From Uranotaenia lowii (Eukaryota; Arthropoda; Insecta; Diptera; Culicidae), in NCBI RefSeq assembly GCF_029784155.1, contig NC_073692.1, positions 157,323,582 through 157,387,581 of the forward strand: DNA of 64,000 bases. The letters are read 5' to 3'. Below, piece by piece: positions 22,609 to 34,622 of this stretch. Made by a program: the position numbers and the translations under genes. Under the pieces are notes generated by a model, which saw only the letters and a list, made by a program, of their open reading frames with translations, did not search any database and was not told the DNA's origin. Each line of letters begins with the position of its first letter. Position 1 is the stretch's first letter.

Positions 22609-22681
22609 ACCAGGCTAGCTCAGTCGGTAGAGCATGAGACTCTTAATCTCAGGGTCGTGGGTTCGAGCCCCACGTTGGGCG
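22609..22681 (+). tRNA. tRNA-Lys(CTT)-like sequence, probably a pseudogene
   Basis: The 73-nt sequence folds as a tRNA: D arm GCTC/GAGC, anticodon arm TGAGA/TCTCA with loop CTCTTAA (anticodon CTT), variable loop GGGTC, and T arm GTGGG/CCCAC with loop TTCGAGC. The D to T arms match eukaryotic tRNA-Lys(CTT). In the acceptor stem the 5' strand ACCAGGC mispairs with GTTGGGC at positions 1 and 4. Positions 22682-22684 read CCA, which nuclear tRNA genes do not encode, and the first run of four Ts is more than 70 nt downstream. These points suggest a reverse-transcribed mature tRNA or a decayed gene. A functional gene remains possible because both internal promoter boxes are intact. Confidence 0.75.
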
Positions 22682-22689
22682 CCAAATGA

Positions 22690-22750
22690 ACCGCCTCGAT
22701 TTCGTTCGGAGTTCGAAATTGAAACAAGACGATATAACTCTCAGAAACCA
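22690..22750 (+). repeat. 61-bp direct repeat, downstream copy
   Basis: Second copy of 22347-22407, starting 6 bp after the CCA that follows the tRNA-like sequence. Two mismatches in 61 bp. Confidence 0.9.
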
Positions 22751-22879
22751 ACAGCCACTGATTTTAATCAAGACCGAATCCCACTTTGTGCGAAAAGAAA
22801 ATAAATATTTCTAAGCAAAATCGCGTAGTTCAACTTAACAGCACTTAAGCGCCAACAACTAAAAAGTTGATGTGCTGTA

Positions 22880-24179
22880 AAGGGTGATACGGTCGAAATT
22901 TGGTCAAGGGAAAACGCGTGTAAATCGGTGAAATCGTTTATTTAAAAAATCAAATTAAATTTCTTTTTCAGGTTTAATTAGTATAAAATTCAGGAAAAAT
23001 ATTCAGTTAGGATTCCGCTTTTCCAAGTCCGAATTGCCGGGCCTTACGCTTAACCCCTGCCATCAGATTTTGTACAGCCACCTTCTCCACCTTCTTCGCC
23101 GCAGAAAGTCAGTTTGCTTTGAACTGCTGCTCGTCCTTAGCAGTTGTTTTGGTCTTCTTCAGGTTCCGCTTGACAATAGCCCAGTATTTCTCAATTGGGC
23201 GGAGCTCTGGCGTGTTGGGAGGGTTCTTGTCCTTGGGAACCACCTGCACGTTGTTGGCGGCGTACCACTCCATGGCCTTTTTACCGTAATGGCAAGATAC
23301 CAAATCCGGCCAAAACAGTACGGAACAACCGTGTTTCTTCAGGAAATGCAGCAGTCGTTTATTCAAACACTGTTTCACGTAAATTTCTTGGTTGACAGTC
23401 CCGGAAGCTATGAAAATGCTGCTTTTCAAGCCACAGGTACAGATGGCTTGCCAAACCAGATATTTCTTCGCGAACTTTGACAGTTTCATGTGCTTGAAAA
23501 TATCTGCTACCTTTCCCCTTCCTTTTGCCGTATAAAACACCTGTCTCGGAAGCTGCTTGTAGTCGGCTTTAACGTAGGTTTCGTCGTCCATTACCACGCA
23601 GTCAAACTTCGTCAGCATCGTCGTGTACAGCCTCCGGGATCGCGCTTTGGCCGTCGTATTTTGTTTATCATCGCGGTTTGGAGTCACTACCTTCTTGTAA
23701 GTCGATAGTTCGGCTCGTTTTTTGGCTCGATGCACGGTTTTAGACGATACACCCAGCTTATTTGCGGCATCTCGGAGAGAGAGGTTAGGGTTTCGCTTGA
23801 AACTACCGGCAACTCTCTTTGTCGTCTCAGCGGCTTCCGATTTTCGATTTCCCCCCGATCCAGACTTCTTGGCTGTCGACAAACGTTCCCCAAACACTTT
23901 AATTACATTTGTAACGGTTGATTTGGCAACTTTTAACGATTTTGCCAGCTTTGCGTGCGAGGAGCTCGGATTTTCGCGATGCGCAAGCAAAATTTTGATA
24001 CGCTGCTCTTCTTCCTTGGACGGCATTTTGACAACTGAAGAGTGAATTCCAAAATCAAAATAGAGGCAACATTCTACACACACACACCTTCAAAATGAGG
24101 GGTGTTCAGGTTTTTTAAATGCAAAATTGAAAGAAATACGTTAAGTTGATATTGACCAAATTTTTACCGTATCACCCTT
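22880..24179 (-). mobile_element. Near-complete ITmD37E (Tc1/mariner superfamily) transposon
   Basis: The 1300-bp element is flanked by TA (22878-22879 and 24180-24181). Its inverted ends start AAGGGTGATACGGT and match over about 27 bp with two differences (the second half shares AAATTTGGTCAA). A single transposase gene fills the middle on the minus strand. Structure and length are those expected of a full-length family member, so this copy is young. Confidence 0.95.
23007..24026 (-). pseudogene. ITmD37E transposase, intact except for one premature stop
   Basis: The enzyme excises and reinserts its element at TA sites. I place the start at 24026 (MPSKEEEQRI); an in-frame ATG at 24083 lies upstream in the untranslated part. 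The N-terminal DNA-binding part has two helix-turn-helix units (HAKLAKSLKVAKSTVTNVIK and SLRDAANKLGVSSKTVHRAK). The catalytic core shows CVVMDDETYVKAD (first Asp), LFWPDLVSCH (second Asp) and PELRPIEKYW (Glu). There are 37 residues between the second Asp and Glu, which defines D37E. A TGA at 23109-23111 follows KDEQQFKAN. Reading past it stays open for 33 codons (beginning LSAAKKVEKV, ending GLGKAES) to TAA at 23007-23009. One change, probably TGG to TGA, therefore truncates a protein of about 340 residues. Confidence 0.9.
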
Positions 24180-24181
24180 TA

Positions 24182-24306
24182 GTTAAGAAATGCTCGCATG
24201 ATATATTTTGTTGAAATTAAAGTTTCGGATTGTTAAATGAAATTGAGTTAGAGAGGAAAGATCAACTAAGATCCTTGAATCCCACACCTTTACCACAAAA
24301 CACATG
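24182..24306. other. Short spacer between two transposons
   Basis: About 125 bp of AT-rich sequence between the ITmD37E element and the target duplication of the next element. Nothing recognised. Confidence 0.6.
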
Positions 24307-24314
24307 CTCTCACC

Positions 24315-25122
24315 CAGGGTTCCGAATATCAATCAAAACAAACACTCAGGATGCGTTTCCTGTTAGAAACATTCTGATTGTATAATGGGGTAGCGCCTCT
24401 CGCAACTGCTTCGCCTGGCTGGTATGCAATCTCGATCAGCGCTCCTATCAGCTATGCAAACCGAGTCGCATCATTCAGAATCATCGGTTTAGCAAACATC
24501 GCATATCGGAGATGAGTGAGATACAAACTGATCCATTGTGAATGTAGCTCACTCAGTATCTGCCGGAATTATATGAAATTAAAAATTATTTTTTGCAGGA
24601 CGAGAAAAACCAAACAGTTGTGCGGGACACCATAAATTCTCAGTAATTTTAACGTGACGGACGACAGTTTAATAAGAGAACTTGTAAAAATTGAAAAACA
24701 CGGCGAAAGTGAACATCTTTCCCTCACAAACACAACTACAATTTGATTTTGATCATACTGATGTTAAAAAACGTTATAACTACAAATAAATTTATTTATT
24801 TGCTATATATCAAATCAAACAAAATACGCTAATGATCGGCTTCATGTATCACTCACTCACTGCCTGATCCATTCACTCCTGATCGAAGACCAACAAGATT
24901 CGCCATATGCATTGCGCATTGGTGAGATTCCAATTTGATGATGGTGCTGCACTGTTTTGACAGCAAGCATCGCGCGAGGTGATCTGTATTTTAGCGATGA
25001 ATTGAACGATCGATGATCGGGTAGGTCCAGTAGCAATCAATAACGAAACCCGACCGCTGTACGTTCAGGCGCGAAGTGCAATCAGAAACATTCATTGAAA
25101 ATGAGTGATATTCGGAACACTG
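24315..25122. mobile_element. Non-autonomous hAT-like element with 8-bp target duplication
   Basis: The ends CAGGGTTCCGAATATCAATCA and, reverse-complemented, CAGTGTTCCGAATATCACTCA match at 19 of 21 positions. The flanks are the perfect 8-bp duplication CTCTCACC (24307-24314 and 25123-25130). A CA-G-x-G start with an 8-bp duplication fits hAT. The 808-bp interior has no transposase. It contains several GATC-rich, GAGTGA and CACTCA words of the subterminal-repeat kind. Confidence 0.88.
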
Positions 25123-25130
25123 CTCTCACC

Positions 25131-26560
25131 TACATAAACTGACCGGTGACTAGTGGATCGAAAAGAGTGGCAATAATACAGGTTAAAATCGATGCAATTT
25201 ATGGCTCCTCTTTGGCGCGAGCAGACTTTGTTCCAATCCACCCACCCACTTCCCGGTAGTGACATTCCTAGTCTGAAAAAAAAAAGACGGCACCAGGAGT
25301 TTTCCGGCCCCGGTTGGGCCGGGGAAGAAGAAAAAACCATTTTATTCGATCCAGCATTTGTTGCTGCCCCTTCTGACAACTCGACTGTTCGGCGGTGTTT
25401 CGCACCACCGGTAAATAAAATGCATAATTTATTTTCCATTTTATACCTGTGTGTTTGGTGGAGCCCGCACTTGTATTTTTTGCTTCGTTGTAAGGGATAT
25501 CCTGAAACTGTGTAAATAAGGGAAAACTTTACCTTCTTAGCTTCTGGGACCGGCAGACCGGCAGCTTCGGGCAGAGTGATTCTAATACTTGCAAAACTAG
25601 GACCAAGAGTCAAGCATTTTTCCTCGGTGAGGGAAAAAGGGCAACCGGAAGCGACGGAGTGTCGTTAGTAGCTGCATCTATATTTAACCTTTCAGAATTA
25701 ATACCCGAATAAGTAGAACCGGACGTGAGTACTTTTGTCAATGTGCTGCTGGCCGAGCGACCGGGGATCGATGAAGACATCCTTTATTGGGCAGACTTGG
25801 TCTTTTTTTCTTTTTGCTTTCCGGGACGTCTAAACGTGATTTTCTTCACTCACACCCCAAAGGATGACTCATCCGGTCCGAGACGAATAACAAAATTATA
25901 AATCCCTGGGTAGGATACATCTCAGCAGAGAAGAAGTAAATGGTGGCTCCACAGTACATAACGTTACCTCGTAGTGGATGCTTCTTCCAGAAAGCAGCAA
26001 ACATGTAGAGAAGAACGCAAACGCATGTCCTTTTCTGCGAAATGTTCATTGACATATATATTTTTGTGCAGAGAGTCCTGCAAGCAAAAGGGACCGCCAC
26101 TCCATGACGTCGTAATGTCGGTAAAGTGTAAAAAAAAACACCGGCAAACCCCTCCAGACCGGTAGGGGGGATTGCATTTTCCACTTCCAGTACAGAAGCA
26201 ACTTACTACAGCTATAGCAAAAACAACACTTCGTTACGTTTCGAGTGAATATTTGAAATCGTCTGACCAAATCCGAGGAGCCATGATGGGGCCGCGTCGC
26301 CTGACTATGACTCATGAAGTTTATTTTTTTCCCCGTTTGTATGAAACTCGAACCTCGTGGTGCAGTTTTTCGGCTGGATGCAGACCATGTCATACCTGTA
26401 TGCCAAGGTGAAAAGCGTCCGTTGGAAAATTAGCGGTTTGGCGAGTGAACAACCTCAAGGAGCCGCTATATGTCAGTGTGACATGCGATAATCTCAGCTG
26501 CACTGTGCTCTACGCTTCTGTGATGACTAATCCTACTTTTTGAACAAATTACATAATTGC
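25131..26560. other. Higher-GC, apparently single-copy island
   Basis: Balanced composition without the dispersed repeats. Overlapping frames of 100-170 codons occur on both strands. None shows a domain, signal peptide or splice pattern that lets me prefer one. It is a candidate regulatory region or untranslated exon. Confidence 0.4.
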
Positions 26561-26660
26561 GGAAAAGACTCAATCACATTACCGGGCACCGATGAAGATT
26601 GGATGTTGGTTTTAATTTTTTTTGTATTATTTTAATCTTACATTTTGACCATTTGATTCA

Positions 26661-26870
26661 ATCTTCGAAATGTTAAAAACGTTAGAAGTTAGACTTGACA
26701 TGTAACGCGGAATATAAGGCGTTAGAAGTCAAACGTAATACGTAAGAGATGAGAAGGTTGGGCGATAAATGAAATTTGAGACCAGAGGAAGTGAGATGAA
26801 ACGTGAGAAAAAGTTGTGAAATGGGTGACGGGAGACATATTTATATATAGGAAACGCGAAAGTATGCATA
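26661..26870. repeat. Degenerate GTGAGA-type minisatellite remnant
   Basis: GTTAGAAG, GTAAGAGATGAGAAG, GAAACGTGAGAAA and GGGAGACAT words recur irregularly and resemble decayed copies of the GAGACATGA arrays. Confidence 0.45.
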
Positions 26871-27070
26871 ATTTCTTGATCCGTTTTATTTACATTGTAA
26901 TTTTAAAATCGAATGGACTTATTCAGGCCAAGTTTCTGTTACTTAAACCATCGGCTCAATCACTAAGACCGTCTACGTAGTCAAAAAGTTGCGAATGCAG
27001 GGTGGCCAATGAACCGGGAAAACTGGAAATTGAAATCAGCACCGGGAAAACCAGGAAATAACCACGAATT

Positions 27071-29487
27071 TGACATAAAAACTGTGAAACCTCATGCAGT
27101 GCAAATCACTTTTTCTATATAAATCCCACGTATAGAAAAGGTTGATGCTAATCAAAAGTAAAGTTTTATTAAAAATTTGACAAAGACGTTAATTGTATTG
27201 CTTTGATGAAAATACGAAATAGGAAAAGTTTATGCGTGTTTCCATTCTTCAATGTTCACTTTTCTCCCGAATTTTGACATTAAAGCCAGAATTGTTCAAA
27301 ATTCGAATTTTAGAATCGAAATTTTGAATTCAGAATTTGTTAAGAAAAAATTGATTAAAATTTCAGGCTCAGTAAGATATTTCATTTTAGATTCTGAACA
27401 CAGATCTGATTCAAAACTCAGAATTCAGAAGGTCGAACTAAGTGCTTTGTATTAAGACTTTAATCATGCATTCAGAAGTTAGACTGAAAATGCAGATGCT
27501 TTTTTAAAAAGATTCTGGTATAAGTTTGAGAAGTTTGGAAATCGGACTTAACATTAAATTTCCAATCGTAAAAATCTTAGTTATATTTGAGACTTGAGAT
27601 TTTAAATTCAAAATCATTCTCTGGATTCAACATAGTCATTTTAGAACAGAAATAAAACCAAATCGAAAAAACGAGTAATCTCTAGCAATTTAGTAACCAG
27701 TATCTACACAGCGCTATGATTTCAGAAATAATTATTCAAATAAAATTCGAAAATCATTTACCTATCCTTATTCAGAATCAAACAAAAAAAACAAAGCGAT
27801 AGTAATGCTATTCATGCAATTAATATTAATCTAAATTTCTAAGTTTAAATCTTAGGATTAGACTAAAAAATTTAAACTCAAAGTTCGAATTTGCAATTAA
27901 ATTTTGAAACTAATATCGACTTTTATGGATCAGAATTTCAATACCAAGTTGGTATTTCAGAATTTGAGTTCAACTTTTCAAGTTGTTTTTTATTTGAATG
28001 TATTATTTATCAGAATTTAAAAAAAAGAGCTTTCTGGCGATTTTTATAAATTTAATATTTTTAGATTTTTTAGATTGATGCATCTTTTTTCAAATGCACA
28101 TTTATAACTTTATAACTTCCCAAGTGAAATTAAATAATAGCATTGAAATTTTGAACTAGAATATAGTAATCTACTAGGTACATGCAAAATTTAATTTCAC
28201 CTGTATCATCGAATATTCGGCAAAAAATATCATTTTTCAGCCCTTTTGATGTGGCAGCTTTCATTTGAAGGCATCATTTAGGGGCTTTTCGTTCCTATTA
28301 GAGTAATGGAGGAAATAAAGACAATAAATCTCTATTTTCATGTTCAATTCTAACAAATTTAACATGATTTTTCGAAAAATTCATAAACATTTTTAATAAA
28401 GTACCTTAAACATTATTAATTGCCCCCGCAGTTAAAAAATGACCAAAAAAAAAAATACATATCAAATATTGTTTATTTATTTTCACGAAAAAATCTTTAC
28501 TTAAATGTCTCGCAAAATAAAACCACATTATGATATCGTGTGGTATATCTAAGTTGACGTTCTGGATATGTAATTCTCTAGGAGATTTCCAAGTTTGTCT
28601 AACTAAACAGAACCGAAACTTCCATTTGTCAGTAAAACAAATTTGGGGTTCGAAGATTTCTAAATTTTTTTAAAATTATTGTGAGGAACATTTATTTTCC
28701 GAGACATTTAAGGTGAAGTTTTTTCGTGGAAATAATTAAACGAAATTTGGTTGGTTGGTTATCCGAATCATATTAAGATGTGGACGAATTTAAACGTTTT
28801 TGAAAAGAGATTAGTGTTATCTGATTTTTTAAATGTTGTATTTTTTAAAGATTTCCATGCACAATCCCGATTGTGTAGCCTTGTCTGAATAGATCTTTTT
28901 TATCAAGATAAAATTCTTCTAGCTTTCGCTTAAAATATGTAAAAGGGACTCTGATTCCTTTTTTCTATATATGAATAAGAAAGAATTATTTGACCATAAA
29001 GCAAATTTAAAAGTCTAGTTAAGGCAAACTGAAAAAAAATCACAAAGGTTATCTGAGTTAATCAAAGGTGTGAAGATTAAAATATTGAAATAAGAATTTG
29101 CATAAGATAATTTTATCATGCAATATTCTTTGAATTCTTTTTCAAAATTGCCAAAGAACTACCCAGCAAATATAAAATCGAATTAGAAATGATTAGAATC
29201 GTTAACAATGTTAATGCGAACCGCAATTCCTACTAAATAAATAAGTAAAAATGGTTACTTAAAGTCGGTATAAATCGGATATGTTAAAAATTCCGCCATG
29301 TTTGCAAATTTGTTCTCCCGAGCGGGATTCAAGTGAGAAAATAACCTTGTTCTACTCTTTGCCAGAAGCAGTGCAAACCAAATTGCTAAAAATAATATGA
29401 TTCGTTTGGAAAAATTGGTGTTGAATAAGGTGTTGAATATGTATAATTCTTATTGCTCAATCCTGAAGTTAAAAATATGTATGTATA
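27071..29487. other. AT-rich interior of element C, left part
   Basis: No gene. Degenerate GAATTCAGAATT words occur at 27290-27440 and resemble the 13-bp satellite at 38 kb. One clear inverted repeat lies at 28475-28737. Confidence 0.6.
28475..28737. repeat. Inverted repeat with about 46-bp arms
   Basis: Arms at about 28475-28520 and 28691-28737 share TTATTTTCACGAAAAAA and TTAAATGTCTCG in inverted form with a few mismatches. The loop is about 170 bp. It may be a small foldback MITE; no target duplication was found. Confidence 0.65.
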
Positions 29488-30249
29488 TATATTAGACCGC
29501 TGCAAAAAATGACTTTTTGCTCCCATATGTTTTTTCGATGCCTTTTGGGTCACCAAGCATCAGTGTAAAATTTGAGATGATTTGATTGATTCCTGAGTTA
29601 GCGCAACGCGTTTAAATTTTGTATGGAAACTTGTATGGAAGAAGAAATTTTTGCACATTTAACTATCCAGAAAATTCAAATAAATTCGAAATAAAGTCGG
29701 TTTTTAATTTTTGGTATTGACTTTTCTTAAGCTTCATTTTTTGCCAACATGACAAGCAGCTAAGAATTTCATGAAAAAAGTTATAACCACTTCAAAATTA
29801 AAAAATCTGAATCCATTGAAAAGTATTTTAAAATGGTAGACTTTGCTTGCTAGAGCTGTTAATAATTGCATGAAATGTTTTTGCAGAGGTTATATAAATC
29901 AATGAATTCTCTGGCAATGCAAAGCAGTTTTTTAGATTTTTTATTTCCATCCTACGGTTACACAACTTTCAAATACGTAGACAATATTTTTGCGCAATTT
30001 TTTTCGAAAATTTTTTTTGTATAACATCGAATAACTTTTCTGGGGTACAAGTTAGGTTTGTGCTTTGTTCACATGAATTGTGATGCAAAAATCAAGGAAT
30101 ATTTTTCATTCAAAGTTGAATTTTTTAGAACTTTCAGTAAATCTCTGACGATTTTTGAATGAAAGATTTTGTTTTCCCATACAAAATATAAACTCGTTGC
30201 GCTAATTCAGGACTAAATGGATTGCTTCCAATATTTGGATTGCTATTTC

Positions 30250-33200
30250 CAGGGTGGCCACAGAACCGGGAAAACCGGGAAAACCGGGAAAAAACCGGGA
30301 ATTGAAAATCGAACCGGGAAAACCGGGAAAAACCGAAATTCAGTTTTGGTTCCAAGATCAAGATCCAAAATTCCAAAGATCCAAAATTCAAAATTCAGAA
30401 TTATAATTTAAATTTCCAAGACAGAATTGAACAGTTCAAAATATGTGTAAGAGGAACATCATAAGTTTTAAATTTATTAACTACTCTGATCTCCCTCTGC
30501 AATTACCTCTCTAAATTGAAAAAAAAATCACAAATTTTACCGAAACCCACAGTTTAAAACTACCTCGAAGAACGAGATGAAAAATTCAAAAAATCTCCTA
30601 ATTTTTTTTCACGTATCACACATCATGATTCATTAAAAAAATCAATCATGTAAAAACCAAACGAATCAAAGTTAAATTTTGTTTCAAATTTGGAAATTTT
30701 TGAAAGATGCTAATATTCTAATTTTCGAGCGATAATGTTTAATTCGAGAGTTAAACACAAGACAATCATCTTTACGCACGGCACGGTAGCTTTATAATAA
30801 TAAATTTGACATTGCTGAGTTAAAAAGGAAACCATCTACTATCAAACTCAGTGTTTGAAAAAAATACCATAAATTTTTTCAAGTTGAACTTTCAATATTA
30901 ACATTTTTCCAAAACTGGTTATAATTTATCCAGAAAATTTCGAAAAACACCTTTAAAAGCTTGGATATGATTAGATTCTTTTGAATATTTGCGAAAATCG
31001 TGACAAAAATTTAAATAAAATAGTCATATGAAATTTTATTAAGAATGTTTAGAATTTTTACGAGTTTTTTTTATGAGGGTGCATTTATGTAGGTAGAAGA
31101 CACTCAGTAAATTCTTTAAAAATGTTAAAATGATTAAACATTGCATGGTACTTCACTTAAAATATACATATTTGTGTTTCGAGTAAAGCATTTCAACATA
31201 ATAACAAAATATTGCGATAAAATTGATTATTTTTACTTTTTTTTCTTTTCGGTGGTAAAAGGCATCTAAATTTACGTTTTACCGTTAGAAGAGAGTTTAA
31301 TGTGCATTTTTTTTCTCTGCTCTAGTTTTTGAAATTCAAGGGTTAATTTTTTAAAATTTTTTATCAACATTTTAGAACTTTTCTAAAATACTTAAATCGA
31401 AGGTTTTAAATCAATAATCAACTTTTTCGAAGACCTCGAGTAGTTTGAACTTCTAAGAAAACTAAGGCATCCTTTCAATTTATTCATCACAGTATGGTAA
31501 AATATGAGAATTAAAAGATATTTTGGATTTTTTTAAATCAAAATAAATCAAATATTTTTTCTAAAGCATAAATTCGCAGTCTCCAACAAAGTTGATAATG
31601 AAATTTTAATCAAATGCTCATAAATGTTTTTCAATGATGTCAAAAATATTTTTTCAAGTATTGTATTTTTGAAACTAGAAATTTTAGGTAATATATAATC
31701 CTCTATCAAATGAAGGATAATAAGTAGATTTCAAATCAGTTTTTGTTTTTTAAGGAGGGTTGTCGATTTATTAGTTATCAATGATTGATTTAGCTCAAAA
31801 CTCAGTAAAACCCAATATCACTAGATTTGTTAAAATCTGACAAATGATTCGAATTCAAAACGGCAAAACCAATTTTTAAAACAATGGTTTGGCATTTTAT
31901 AACTAAGCTTATAGTAAAAAAAAATTATGTACACTGCTAAGTCTCTTTGAATTTAAAAACCTTTTTCTTACACTTTTCAAATTCGTGTTGGCATAAATCC
32001 TTTTTGCATGTGTTTGCAAAAATTTTAAGATTTTTCTCCCTGATACAGAGGTAATTTCCAATTAAACACTACAAAATATGTTATAACTTTATCATTAAGT
32101 GGAACAGTTATTTGTTCATAATTTAAGCCCAAGAAACTGACTCAAAATAAAAATATATGTTGAACAATAAACTGTAACTTTTTTCACTGTAATCAAATCC
32201 ACATTTTTCTGCATCATAAAGCTAACAATCAACTGAATGAACCATAAAAACGTTTGGATTTTTTTTTTCTATGCAAAAATATTTTATTTTGCAAATAAAA
32301 GTGATCTGTATAAATTACGTATAAAATCACTTTTTTAATATTCTAAATATTTGCAGTAGAGGATTTAGATTTTTTTCTTTAAAACATTAATAGCTGTTAC
32401 AAAATAACATTTCTCCGTTGTAAATTTCTTTCGAAATTTGCAATTTCAATTTCAAATCAAAATTTTATCTTAGTCTTAAAACTCGTGGGTTCTAAAGTTC
32501 GTTTTTATTTAATAGTATAGCTAGTTTTAATCAATTTGAACTGCAATATTATAAATTACAATTTCACTTCGCTATGAATATCAAAAATAAATGTTTCTTA
32601 TTCTTATCGTTTTACGATAATGAAATAAGATATTTTAATTTTGAATTCTTTATGCATTTTGTTTAAATATTCATTTCAAAATTGAAATTCCTCAATTCTG
32701 AAATAAAAAATATACGATAGGTAAATCTGAATTGAATAAATGTTTTTAATTTTTCTTCATCTCAAACTTCAATATGCTGTTGAAAAATCCCTCAAACTGT
32801 TAAATCAAGACAATGCAACTCGTTGTCCATTTTTTTTTTAAACTATTGATGTTACAATTCCATGTTCTGCATTCAGAACTTAGAAGCGATTCAAAAACAA
32901 TGTTTGGTGAATGGTTTCTTATTAGTAATTTATTACAAGAAGTTGCAATACTTGATTTCTTTAGCACGAGTTGTAAATTTATCCAATGGGGCTTGCCGAG
33001 TTGGATAATCACGTCGAGTGCTGAAAAAGTCGAATCTTTTCACGGGTGGCATACACAATTTATGCAAATTCGCGAGATTCCTTTGAAAATCACTTGATTG
33101 ACTTACAAGAATTGCATCTTTACACAAATAACTACATGTGAACCATGCAAACAGTAGGTATCGATATAATTATCGCTTTTTGATACAGTTTTCAGAGTCT

Positions 33201-34622
33201 GAAAGTTAACTGTGCTAAAACTCAATTTTATATTAAAAAATACATTTATAACAACGATTCAAAAATTTATTTTGTTTTTTTTTTCAATTATTGGCCTTTT
33301 CAATATAAAAAATCTTTACTGAAGACTAAAGAAAATATTTTGATGAATCTCGTTCATATTGGTCACTCTAAAATGGACTCAATAGAGATGTTTTCATAAA
33401 CCCCTGGATTAGTTGCCATAATTTTAATTCTAAATGTTGCCAGTTCGTCATTGTTTCGTTTTATATTCATCTTAAAAGTTTTGGAGGGAAAAATTGTAAT
33501 AATGAATGTTAAGAAAATAAACTGCCCTTCTTAAGTTTATCGCGATCAAGATAAGACGTATTTTTCTAAACCAATCCGAAGGTCTGCCCAAACATATTTT
33601 TAAAACTTGGCTAGAAACAGAAGACAAGATTTTCGGAAACGGTTGGGGTCAACTGAGGTTATTATGAACAAAGATTATTCATTTTTTGTCTTATCTGTTT
33701 ATAGTCACCGAGATGAATTTGGGGTAATAATGAACACTGTTAAGTTCTTGTTACGTTACAATTTTTAGTGTTGGCAATATTTCTAGATGAATCCAAACAC
33801 TGCGTCTAGATAGGATTAATGGTTTTTCAAAATTTACCCTTTATTTTTGGGTTCACAAAGGAACAGGGAATCATGTCCTACAGTCTCATATTTAAAGATT
33901 TTTAGAAACTTATAAAGTTATGTATAAAAGTGTATTTTCACGATCTTGATGATTATTGGTACATATTTAATCATTAAAGATAAGTTTAGATAATCAAACA
34001 ATTCCTAAAAACAAGTGTTCATAATAACCCCGTATTTTGAACAAAAAAAATGTGGAAATTATAAACAACCCTCTCTGAATTAGTGAGATAAATTTTTACT
34101 AAAAATTTATATTACACTTGAAGATGCATTTATTACTGAATGTAAAACCTCTGAAAATAAGTTTTTAACTGAATTTACTGTGACGAGAGAGTTACATGAT
34201 TGAACGTTCTCAGAAAAGTTTCGAATATTCTCAGAGACGTAGATATTGTGAGCTTTAGTAACACACTTGGTATCTGTAACTTATGAAAAAATGACGAATG
34301 ATTGATTGAAAAGTCCTGACACATCATTTTTATTTTTTTTATAAACATGACTTAAAAACCCATAACGATTTTGTTTAGGATGTTTTTTTATTTATCATTT
34401 TAAAAAAATGTGTTGAAAATCATAAAATAGAATCGCTAAATGTTCAACGATTTTGCTAAATGTTCAACGATTTTTGTGTTATGAAACATCCAAATCAATG
34501 AAATATGTTGAAAATTTAGCTATATTCCGACGAAAGTCAGAATCTGGAAAACCTTGAATTTTTGACCGGGAAAACCGGGAAAAAACCGGGAATTTCAAAA
34601 TGAAAATGTTGTGGCCACCCTG
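30250..34622. mobile_element. Non-coding element with CAGGGTGGCCAC ends and 6-bp target duplication (element B)
   Basis: The left end CAGGGTGGCCAC (30250) and right end GTGGCCACCCTG (to 34622) are perfect inverted repeats, flanked by the perfect duplication TATTTC (30244-30249 and 34623-34628). Inside both ends CCGGGAAAACCGGGAAAA repeats run in the same direction (30264-30335 and 34565-34592). The 4.4-kb interior is more than two-thirds A+T, with no reading frame of interest. It is inserted in the right arm of a foldback MITE, which fixes its borders independently. Confidence 0.82.
33650..34040. repeat. Possible small inverted-repeat element
   Basis: GGGGTAATAATGAACACT at 33722-33739 and, inverted, AGTGTTCATAATAACCCC at 34015-34032. 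A further GAGGTTATTATGAACA lies at 33656-33671. Borders and duplication are unclear. Confidence 0.4.

Noticed and set aside
22609..22684. Fully functional tRNA-Lys gene
   Set aside because: Two acceptor-stem mismatches, an encoded CCA and no T-run within 70 nt downstream make this unlikely, though the anticodon and both internal promoter boxes are intact.
32800..33127. Frames of 64-94 codons on both strands
   Set aside because: They overlap a short dispersed repeat also found inverted near 45.93 kb and show no protein features.
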